From Callipepla californica brunnescens (taxonomy: Eukaryota > Chordata > Aves > Galliformes > Odontophoridae): DNA of 64,000 bases. The notes under the pieces were generated by a model. That model searched no databases. It was not told the DNA's origin and saw only the letters and a program-made list of their open reading frames with translations. Each line of letters opens with the position of its first letter. The stretch's first letter is position 1. The stretch covers positions 16,763,244-16,827,243 of the forward strand of contig JALIRH010000002.1 of NCBI GenBank assembly GCA_023055505.1, in the 5' to 3' direction. The position numbers were made by a program, and so were the translations under genes. This document shows positions 12,301 to 24,300 of the stretch, one piece after another.

Positions 12301-15300
12301 CCTCTGACTCTCTCTAAATTACAATCACAGACTTCATAGTCATTCAGTCATATCAGTTTAATTTACTGTAGCATTAAGAGTTAAGTCTTCCTTATCTCGT
12401 ATTCTTGGAATAGGAATAGCAAGAAATCAAATAATGGTATTCATAAGATCTCATTTTTTATTTTATCCTGACCAGATTCAAAAGCATCCAAAAATAACCA
12501 TGATAGGCTTCCCGTGTTTTAATGTTAACTCTTCAAAAATTATTTATAGGTTTATTTTCAATGTATAACACAAGACATAATTCTGACTTCAGTTTCCCTT
12601 AGTAACCACAAATGTGAAAAGCTGACTGCAGTACAGATTGAGGGTCATTTCAAGAACAGAACAGACAGAGAAAGGCTCCATTTTCAGATTCTGCTGGAGG
12701 ACGAGATCTGTACTGCAAAAGGTATGGATCTGTGAGAATTATTACAAGGCAGCTGTAAGGTCAGTATCAAAATATAGCCAACCTTTCCCTACCTTGAAAA
12801 ATTCATCCTTCATTCTGTTTTGTTTGTTTTTTTTTTCCCCCTCCTGAATCTCACAGTTTGTTTATTAATAGTGCTGAGAGCAGGCAAAGTACACATGATT
12901 TTAACTATTATTATTTACTATTTCTAACTGGTTATGTAAAGCTGAGCCATTCGACATGTTGATTAGTATGACGTTGGCAGTTTATTTGTTTTTCTTTGGA
13001 AAAAGCAGGAAACTTACAAAGAAGGAAGATTTAAGAAAGCATTACTGAAGTACTACTAGCTATCTTGCTGCTGTTTTAATCGTTGTTAAAAAATAAGCCA
13101 TCAGATACATAGATCCTAAGATTAAAGGCAATGCATGTCACTGTTTTGCCTTGTAAAGAAACTAAATCTGCACTTGGTTTGCAATGACATTCTAATAATC
13201 AAGCAGCAACTTACAGAATATTCAATCGTCCCTTTAGGCTTTTGAAAAGACATTCGTCGCCCATCTTTCTTGTCTGCGGTCTTCTTCTGGCCAGTGTCTG
13301 AAAGAAATTGAGGCAACGTGCGCGTTAAATTCATTTTCCTCTCTCAGCACTGTCACAGGCTGCTGACTACAGCCCCGTGGGCAGACATCTAATTCACCGG
13401 TTACACAGCTTGCTCCCAGTGATTCTGTCTAACAGAGAGCCAGCTGCTAGGATAACGACTTCATTCCCTTGCAATGCTTTAAGCGTTTGACCAATATAAA
13501 CCATCGATAACTAGGAATCAATTAACTGCCTGAGTACTTGCTAGTATCCAGGAAACTATTAAAGAAGAAATACTAAAGAGGCAATTTACCCCATTACACT
13601 TCTGGAAATACTGTGTTTAATCGGTTTTCTATTACACGCAGTCTGCTTTTGTCTAGTGGGCAGGTGGTCTAGAGTTCCAGTGTGTCTGAACTAATCAGCT
13701 TTTTTAAGCTACATGCTGTTTAATAAGGACAGAGTATTTAAAGCTTTTGTGCGAAATAAAGTGCACTCATATTTAAGTTCAGAACTATCCCGTTTGCAGC
13801 AAACATGTTAGTAAACAAACCCTATGAATAAGCAGTAAGAATCTAAATAAATAACACAAGAACTACTCTTTTTATTGCTGCTCCTTATCTTAACGACCTC
13901 CATTTCATGACCCAATCAAAAATGTGTACTTTCCGTATATTCTAGTTTTGGACTAATCAACCTGATATCATAATTAAGAGAAGACAAAGGTTTACGTGAT
14001 TCAACAGAAACTATTTAATACTAAATCTCTAGAAAAGTGTGTTTTAATATGTTCTATCAATAAGTAAATGTTTTTTGAGATGGTTAATTTGCATTTCTGC
14101 TAAATGGCTTCCATCTTCAACAGTAAGAATATCTGTTAACATAGGAGCCCAAAATATTTCATGAATGAGATGTCATGTTTCCATGCTGCACTGACATTAA
14201 TTATAGTACTGTTCCAATACATTCACATTTTTACTGCCATAACTGAATATATTCAGTTAAACATTTCAAAACATGTTGAAAAACAGAAACAAACCTTACA
14301 AAACACACTCTTTTGCAATACCTTATCACACAGCCACTGAGAGCAGAAAGCATGCTTCTTGTTTATTTAAGCTGAGATCATACATAAACTTGCTACAAAT
14401 CTGCAGTGGCTCCTGCAGGTCACTGTTTTTAATTAGTGTCCTGACACCAACACTGGAAAAGAGACTGAAGATTGCTCGTAGGAATTTCACCTCCTATCCC
14501 AACTCCCCCAAATTTATACACAGGCAGTTGGCGCTATCAGGATACAATAGAAAAAGAAATACAGCACAAGTTGCATAGGAAATCCTGCAGTGTCAAAGCA
14601 ATCTAAAATTTCACCAAGTTTCTTACATCCATAACGCTAGGAAACTTGAAGAGGACCATAATAAGAGCCACTTCCAGCACACAATGTTAGTACTTTACAA
14701 GGGAATTGTCATTAAACTAATTCCGCTTTTTTTGTAGACATAGACTGCTTCAAAAGTAATGCCTCTTGTTTAATCCCATTGAAGCTCATAAGCTACAAAC
14801 AGCACAGTAACACTCTGACAAAGCAAACTCTCAGCTACAAAACAGTATGTTTCAACACAGTCACCACCATTAGCTATGCATTATCACCAGCAATGAACAA
14901 AAATCTGCATGCTGCACTCAAATCTGCACCAGCTGAGGTGACCCACTGTTTCACAGTTGCTATGAGAACATCACTGCTTAGGAAGACTTTTCCCACATAG
15001 TCCATCTTTCATCAGCCAAACAGATGGAGCCAGAAGTCTCTGAATCTAGACTGCACAGTAGGTATTGTAGGACAGTCCAGGCAAGACAGACAGTGTTTTT
15101 CACTGTCTTCCAACTGCTACAGGGCCTAGGAAGGTTCAACCTCTACTGACATATCACCAACACTGACCCCGAGGTTGTGGATCAACATAATAAAGTAAGA
15201 GGCAGTTCCTACTTGACCTTGCACAACAGACACACCCTTGGCAAGCTGTGGAAAACTACCAACAACCACTAGACTTGTAGCTGTTCCAAGTTTTCCAACC

Positions 15301-18300
15301 TTATTAAAACTTCACCAGCACCCTCATCATTTTCAGTCCAAAGCAGTCCAGCTCAAACACTCTTGCACAAAAAAGATGCAGTGAAAGACAAAATGAATTA
15401 ATTGGGATCCCATACATCTTAATGCAGATTTTTTTTTTTATTTTTTTTTTGAGTAGGTCTCTATTTGAAGAAGCATCTTCACTCTACCTTCAACCATCAG
15501 CTAGAAATATATAAATCCTGTACCACATTTCCTGCTCCCTATATGGACACAGGATGTTTCACTTCTGGCTTCGACCTAACTCTCCTGGGGCAAGAAGAAA
15601 TAGATGCAGGCAGCACCAAGCTACAGATGTGCCAACTACCTGGCTGGACAAGCATAGGACACCACTATTTAGACTCCAAATCCCCATCCACATCAAACAC
15701 TCAAGCTACCTATCTGTTCACTGAGAATCTGTGCATGTCACCAAAAGTGTCATGAACTAAACTAGGTGCTATTTCAACTATGTAAATGAGCCAGTGTAGC
15801 AGAGACAAGCATTGTACATCCCTGATGGTGTACTGTAAAGCCTCCAACACTCCCATGCTGAAAAATAAATAGCCTTCTCATTCAAAGTCCAATCATGGTT
15901 TCAACCATCCTTGTGCTCTAGGAGGCTAAGGAAAGGTGAAACAACTGTCAGTGCAAGATGCAGGGCTCTGAGAAAACCCCAGCACCAATGTGAATCAATC
16001 TTATCCTTTCATTTAGTTTTCTGATAAAAACGCTGTTCCACATGAGCTGCACACGGTCTGCCAGCAGTGAGCCTGTCAGGCTACAAGAGGCTGATGGTCC
16101 TGGAGCTCAGGTGTAAGAAAGAAGTGATACCATTGACTACACTGTGTCATGAAGGACCTCCCTCAGGAGTCAGCGTGCTCAGCAAGGGCACTTAAATGTT
16201 ATCAGATCCGTAACCATAGTGTTTCATACAAACAAAACTCAATAACTGTTTTCTCACGACTGTAAGCAACTAAAGAGCAGGAGTCAAGTCGATGGGGGTG
16301 GATTCTTTTTGGTGATAAGGAAGAAGAGAGCAAAGGGCAGGAACTGTAACACAGGAAGTTCCACACTAACACAAGGAAGAATGTCACTGTAACTGAGCAC
16401 TGAGCACAGGCTGCTCAGAGGTTGTGAGGTTTCCTTCTCTGAAGATACTCAAAGCCTGCCTGGACACCTTCATGTGATCCGCTGCAGGGAACTGCTGTAG
16501 CAGGGGGCTGGTCTCCATCCCCAGAGGTCCCTTCTAACTCCTACAATTCTATGATCCTATGAAAATAAGACATTTTGTAACATTTGAGTCGAAGCTTTAT
16601 TTTTAAACTGCTATTCAGTAGGACTGGGTCGCTACCACACCTTGAAGTCCTGAAGCAGAAGAGCAGGTGTCAGATCCACACGTAAGAAAGCATTTGTACT
16701 GCGTAGGACCTGCATGACTAGCACTAGGAAGATATAGAGGACAGTGTTCAAAGTGACACCAGACCAGCAGGCAGTGAGAATGATGGATGCAAGAATACAG
16801 AAACAGAAGTTGAGATCAGCAGAGCAAGAGAACTGTGAACACAATCATCAACAGAACTTGAGAGCAGGACTCTTGTTATTCCTCTGCATTCACTGATGCA
16901 AAGTAAGAAAAAGAATTTTAAAAACAGTATGTCTGAGGAACAGAGAGCTTCAGATGAGGGAACTCTGACCTTAAAATAGTCAACAGAACAGTTAATAACA
17001 GTTAACAGAAGTTAAAGATCACTTTTTCTAGTTGAAAAAAAATTAAGCTAATTAAGCATCCTTTGAAATAAAGCAAGCTGAACAAATCATCAATTAATTG
17101 AAATTATTTGCAATTAGTAGCTGCGCCTATTCCATTTTCTTGATCCTAATAAAGACTCTTATTATCACAAACAAGAACTGTACATTATACATTTGATTTG
17201 CGTGAGTTTAAAAAGAGGCAGAGGCAGCAGACTTGTTAAATGCTCATCAAGGACAATCTTCTGCAGGATCTCAGAAAAAATAAAAAAACACCAACAAACA
17301 GACATGGAACATATGGGGTAAAGATTAAGAAATGAATCACATAAGGAAGTAAGATAAGTAATCTTCCTTCGGAATATTCTCTAATAAGCTGTTATTTAGC
17401 ACCATGTGAAATAATTTTCTAATTGATGTAACAGAGGAAGAATGGAGAGCATATTTTTATTAATTTGTTCTACTGAGTAGTAATTAGATCTTTAAAATCT
17501 ATTCATAAAGAACTAAGAAGAAGTTTAAGATAGGAAACCTTTACACTCTGGTAGACTTGGAGACATGTTCCCGTCCTTGCACAAGAATTCCTACCAGCAG
17601 GGGCATCCCAGCAGAGCAATCATCCCTTTGACTCCTCTCCTGCAGTTTGGTAGGGACTATTATTTTCAGTACTCTCCCAACATCTTAGGGTCTCCTTCCC
17701 TTTAAGCCCCAGCTCCGTAAAGTAGGCTACGAGATGCTAGAATTTACAAGCTTGCTAGATGAAGTTTCAGTAGTCCTGACCACGGCAGCACCATAAACAA
17801 TGCCCTCCTCATTCCTCTTGCCTACGCTAAGCAGCTGCTTCTCACACTGTGATTCAGCCTTTCCCAGGAAGTCACATTCTCAAAACCCTTGATTCTTATC
17901 ATGGTTCTCATGATTCTTTTCTTCATTCTTCCTTAATGAAGAGCCTCAAACTAACTTCACCTAAAACCTCACTAATGCTGCATCAGCACTTCAAGCATTT
18001 TATAACAGCTCTTTCCTACAACATGAACTCAACACCAATTCATCTGGTGATCCTTCTGGTAATGCAGGGCCCTCCTGTTCTCCAGTCAGATGTACAGCAC
18101 TTCAGCAAAAATAATTAACTACATAACTTGAGGATGAAAAAAAAAAAAGAAAAACAAACCACATTCAACAGAATCAGATTTAAGGCATCCTGTGTTAGCA
18201 GGGCACTTCTCCAAAATCAGAAGACCTAGAGCCAGCTCCACGCAAAACACTTCCGCCACATAACTCATACTGACTTTCTTCTGAAAGAATGTTTCACAGT

Positions 18301-21300
18301 CAGGTAAACAAATGCTTCAGTTTTCAGATTATGCCACAGGGTGTGTTTGTAAGTGGAACAGTGAAGGAAGCTTAAGTCTACATATATAGTTTCATGCATC
18401 AGAGACTACACAGCTGCATGTTCCACCTACTGTAGGACCTTCTTGAAGATCAGATGTACGTCATAATGAAAACACGCTAGTCAAAAAAGATAAGTACTCT
18501 ACTAAGATGGGAAAAAGTTCATTTCCAAGCATTTGACAAGTTTTGCCTTTCACTTTCAGTGTTTTAAACCTATTTAACTGTACATCAAATCAACACAATA
18601 GCATGCATGCATTTTACACTTGGCCTTCTCACATTTAAGCCAAGGGTGTTTTTCTACACACCCTCACCAAGAGCTCAAAATCAGGTAGCTTACCCTATCG
18701 ATGCTGCAGACTTATGCTCTAAAATTGCTCTGTAAATATGCAAACAGATCTGCCATGTATGTGAAATTATAATCAGTGCTTCTGTAAATACCTTACTGTA
18801 TACATTTACTGCATTAGATTTGCAGATGACATTAAACTGAGAGGAACAGTCAACATACTCGAGGGCAGGACTGACACTCAGAAGGATGTAGACAGTCTGG
18901 AGCACTAGGCTGAAAGAAATCTTATGAAGTTCAAAAGGACAGCAGTGCTCTACATGTGAAAGAGTACTCTGTGCTACATAGGCCACATTTCCACGTCTGG
19001 CTTCAACAGAACATCAGCTTTATAACTGCTTTAATGTCAGAAACTGCATTTTTATCATTTTCCAATTAATTCCAGCAGGGCAGATTAAATCAAAACAAAA
19101 CAACAACAACACGACACAGTCAAAGGATACATTATAATCCAGTTACAACTCATTCTAGTAAACTAACTCATAAATCACTGGAACATATAAACTACACTTC
19201 AGTAAGACATCTCATATCAGAACCCTACTGCATAGTAAAGGCTGGATTAAAAACTGTCAATTATCCCAAAGACTAGCTATCGGGAAAAGAGAAACATAAA
19301 TTAACAGAATAGGGATATACTAATGAGCTCCCAATGGGCTAGTCTTAAAAGCAATTTAATTACACATTAGAGAACAGACTTGGAAGCTGATAGCACATCA
19401 ATAGAAGAGGCAGGTCACAGCAATGTGAGGAATTCTGCAGCAACAAAGCCTGGAGAAAAGAAATAAGGTGAAATGCAGCAGTACAAAGCACAAAGTGAAG
19501 CAAAAGATCGTTTAATACCACATACACAAGGAACACAAGAATTTCTGATATAAACCAGCAGCGCATAAGTCTGAAAAGATTGTGCATATATTAACATATC
19601 ACAAGATGACTGAGTCACCAGCCTGATATGTTCCAAGATTACATTTTCTTCTTATGCCTTTATCAACTGAAGTATTTTCAGACGCGAGTGAGAAGCACTG
19701 ATGTCTTACTAAAGGGTGCTGGTACACTTTACATATGCACACTGATCCAGAGGAAGCACAAGAAGGCCTGGAGAATTGCTGCTCCTCGGTTTGAAGCCTC
19801 TATTGCATTTTATCATAGAACTGTTAAGTTCCTTGAAGTTAAGTATGTAACAGGCATAAAGTGAGAACATAATAAACTCTTTAAAAAACAAAACCAAAAA
19901 GGCAGAATTTAACTTTATTACTGCCTTATCCCAAAACTTACAGCAGGACTTGACAAATATACCGGTAAGTCTGCCTGTTATATTTCTGCTGCACTGCTGC
20001 TTCTCCACTGCAGTACAGAGCAGTTACAGGACATACTGCTTACTGGATATACTGTGCATTATCAATCAATGGCTGATATGACAGAAGTGTAAATAAATAT
20101 ACAGGCCACTTGGCTGAAAACTGAACAAACATTTGAGCCCGGGGAGAAATCACAACACAAGGTCTTCCAAAGAAGGCAACAAGAACAACTACTCTGGCAG
20201 ACTGAGCAAGAGGATACTCTGAACTAGGAGTTCTGAATGACTGACTCTCATTTCTTCAACTTCTGTACTTTAAGATGTACTGCAGGAAGTCTATACTGCT
20301 TGCACAGTTTACCTCCTCCCTCCACAAATGGACCACAGACATAAGTGTGGGCAGAACATCTGTGAGGAGCTTCAAAAGCAGCAGTCTATACTGGTAGTCA
20401 GAGCTATGAGTAATAGACCACTATTACCTGGAAGAAACTTCTTCAGTACTCCAGCCTCCACTTTAAAGCAGAAGTGCTGTCAACACCAAATCAGGTCAGC
20501 TGGGGCTTGGCTGAGTCAAGCAAGTAGAACTTTAAACGATGGAAACTAGCCTATCATCTGCACCAGTCACATTCTACCCTCCTAGTGAAATTTGCATTGT
20601 CCAGTTTAAACTTCCCAAGCTAGAACTTGCAGATGCTGCCCCTTCTTTTATCATCTGTTACTACTGAGAATAGTCATACCCCTTTAATTCCCCCTTGATT
20701 GCCCCTGAACTGCTTTGGTCTCCCTTTGCACAAGGCTGAAGGCCTTCTCTTGGTCCTTCATAGCTCATACACCTTATGTTCTTAAGTACACTGGCAATCT
20801 TCAACTGGACTCTCTACAGGGTTTCTCAGCAGCCTTCTTGAACTGTGCTGCACAAAACAGGACACAGTAATGCATATACAGTCACACCAGGGCCACAAAA
20901 TGTAAGCAAAATAATGTCCCTTATTGCTGTCAGCTTGCTCTCTTCTGCAGCAGATTAAGCAAATGGCATATTAAGTTATAAGACACACTGCTGGCTCACT
21001 TCAGTGAATTCTGTATGAATTAAATTCAAACCGAACTGAAAGTTCAAGTTAATAATTCTGCAGTGAAGACAATCCTTAATCACACATTCCGTAAAGCCTT
21101 TGGCTGCATCTTAAGGCAAATAAAAATGCACACATCTTCACTATATGAGCACCTATGATACATACCGACAGACAAGACAACAGCTACACAGCTACCAAGC
21201 TGCGTGGTGATATCAACACAATGCAGGGAAAGGATGCCATTCAGATGGACCTTGGCAGGCTCGAGAGGTGAGCCTACAGAAATGCCACAAAGTTCAACAA

Positions 21301-24300
21301 GGGCTAGTACCAAGTCCCGAAATTGGGTCAGGGCAATCCCAAGCACATAGACAGAAAATAGAATGAGAGAGACACTGAAGGGAAAGATTTGAAGGAATGT
21401 TGCTGAGAAACTAAACACTGATGGCAACACATAATTCCAGCCCAGAAGGCCAATATTATCCTGGGCTGTATTAAAATACATGTGACCAGTAGGGCCAGGG
21501 AGGTGATTTCCCCCCTCCCCCCTTGTAAGACCTCTCTGGAGTACTGCACTCAGCTCTGAGGCTCCCAGTACAAAACTGGCACAGAGCTGCTGGAGCAGAT
21601 CCAGAGGAAACCACAAGGATGCTCACAGGATTGTAACACCTCTCCTATGAAGAAAGGCTGTGTGAGCTGGGGTTGTTTAATCTGGAGAAGGCTCTGAGAA
21701 GAATACACCTAAGGGAGCCCACAAGAAAGCAAGGGAGGGACTCTGATAAAAGAGAGAATAGTGACAGGACAAGGGGTAATAGTTTTCACTAAAAGAAGGC
21801 AGGTTAAGATTAGGAAAAAATTTCCTCCTCATATCTAAGAGTGTGGTGAGGCACTATGACAGATTGCCAAGAGAAGCTGTGGGTACTCCAACCCCAGACA
21901 AATTCAAGGTCAGGCTGGAAGGAGCCCTGGCCAACCTGATCTAGTGGAAGGTGTCCCTTCCCATAGCAGGGAGTTGGAATCTTTAAGGTTTCTTCAGCCC
22001 AAATCATTCTGTGATTCTAAGATTCTGTTCTCAAGTTTCCTCTCCAAATCTAAGCCATGCATACCCACCAGCTCCATGTAGAAATTACCAATGGACTACC
22101 TTCAGAAGTGCTATTGTAAAACTTACATGGTTTCTTCCCCCTTCAAAAAGGAACTATACACTGCAATCATTGGTAGAACTGGTCTTAAAGTTGGACCTAT
22201 CGTAACCTATTATTTCTGTTTCTCCATGCATTTTTTTCCCCCCATCTTCTACCACACTCATTGGAAGACAGAATACATCTGTAAAGTTACTTCACTGGCA
22301 TAGTTGCTGACACACAACATGAACTGGTCCAACAGGTTTACAGCCTCTGTGGGCACTATTCATCCTCCCGACCTCACCTTTCTCCCTTCTGTGAAGGGAC
22401 AGAATCTGTTCAGCACATACCTGAAGGAGCATGCAAGCTCACAACAGCTATTACAACATAGCATTCATTCAGAACTGCTCCCCTAAATTTAGATCTCTTA
22501 TAGTGCTCTACATGCGTCCATACCCAAATAAGAAAACATGAAATATGCATTTAGTAATATTACATGAACAAAACTGAGATACTTTGAAATGAAAAAAATA
22601 AAAGGAATTAAAAACAAAAGATTCATTTGTTCCAGAAATTTAGGGTTGGCCCATTTCACATGAAAGTATGAATAAGCCTACATATGGAGGAACTATTCTA
22701 AGAAAAAACACATAGTCATAACTGAACCATGTGAAGGAAATAAGCACTGAAGAGACTGTTCAGAAAGTTACAAGGGACAAAAAAAATGTGGGAATAGATC
22801 TGGATCCAGAACACTGCATGGACACTTAAAACAGAATTTGTCACTGAGGTTTAAGTTAGTGACATGGTACCTATGTTTGAGCAGAAATCTAACCTCTACT
22901 TTGAGTCTTGTAATCTCTGTTACAGCTTCCACAGCACAGCACACTGGTACCAAGGCACAGGCAGTTCCTAAGGCCTAGCAAAACTCTAGCTGAAGAGTTC
23001 TGAATTTGATGAGAATCTGCTTCTACCTCTAAGTGACCTAAACCCTGTGAAGAAGACAGCAGAGAGAGCCAAGACCTAACTGCCTCACACAGCATACTTT
23101 GCCTAGATTAGGACAACTCAAAGGATGGTAACCATCAAAAAAACACGTCAGACTATGTACGCAGAAATCTATCTTGCATTTCAGAACAGCAGTCACCATT
23201 CACTAATGCTAATGTTAAATACTACACTATGCAAGTATTTTGGGAAATACACTTCATGCTCAAAGACACAGGGGGAAAAAAAAAAAAAAAAAAAGACATT
23301 ATAATGCAATCCAAATCACTCCCTTGTCCCTGAGCAGGAGGAAATAAACAGCCATAGGAGCTTCTCCCTCCAAGTTGTCGCCTATTCCAAGAGATGCTGC
23401 AGACTATTCAACAGCTGAACAACTGACCTTGTAACTGACTGAAGACACCTGAGGAGTTTTACTGTCATTTTGCATCAGCAAAATAACAATAGCAGTCTTT
23501 AATAACAAGCCCTCAACAGTTTCTGGATGCCTTATTCAAGGTAAGTTATCTCACTGCTGAAACGTGTTGCTGTTTCTTTCTCACCCTGTTATGTCTTCAG
23601 ATTGGAGAGCAGAGGGAGAAATAAGGCAAGAAAGCATAGCATTGTAAACATAGCTGGTCACCTATGATTCTTTCTGCACAGAATGTATGACACAACATGG
23701 CAGGGAAAGCAACAACTACATCTCAACTGTGCAGCCACCCAACTGTGACAGTAAGATCTTCATTCTCCTCATTAGAAACAAAACAAAAAATATCGGTATC
23801 TTACTTATTCAAAATAGCTGAAGGAAGAACGAAACTTAACAGTCCAACACTATTTCTCAGTAGAGATCTGACTTCGGTCCTGTCTACAGACTATGACAAG
23901 CATGTGATCACGCACTTAGCACAGAGCTACTTGACACAGGAAAAAAAAGTTACATAAAATAATTACTGTTCATTGTAAACCATCCTGCAGACTTTCAGAG
24001 CACACTGCCACAGACTCAGCTTCATATAGCTTTCCTCCCAAGCTTTAACTAAAGCCACGCTGCTTTAGTTAAGTCACAGGTTGTTTCTTCTGCCCAGACC
24101 ACAGCATTACTTCCCTGGAGCACTCGCTGCCCACACAGGAGCCTATGCACACACCGCCCACACCTCTGCTCCTAAGGGCACATCCTGCCAATCTAGATGC
24201 AACACCCTCACAGGCAGCACAGGGACACGGCGAAGAAATGGGGGTGACAACACCAAGGAATCACACCGCAGAAGTTACTCGCAGTCTCGGCGAACCGCTA

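Larger units (their letters stand above)
6630..13214 (-). other. OXR1 intron 2
   Basis: A 6.6-kb intron containing three CR1 pieces (8505-8552, 9894-9960, about 10208-11013), a C/T-rich tract at 7126-7144, an ATT repeat near 8759-8776 and a 17-bp tandem duplication at 12271-12304. No further exon was recognised. Confidence 0.75.

Noticed and set aside
21080..21616. 178-codon minus-strand ORF
   Set aside because: It lies antisense across a plus-strand CR1 element; its sequence is the complement of CR1 consensus blocks.
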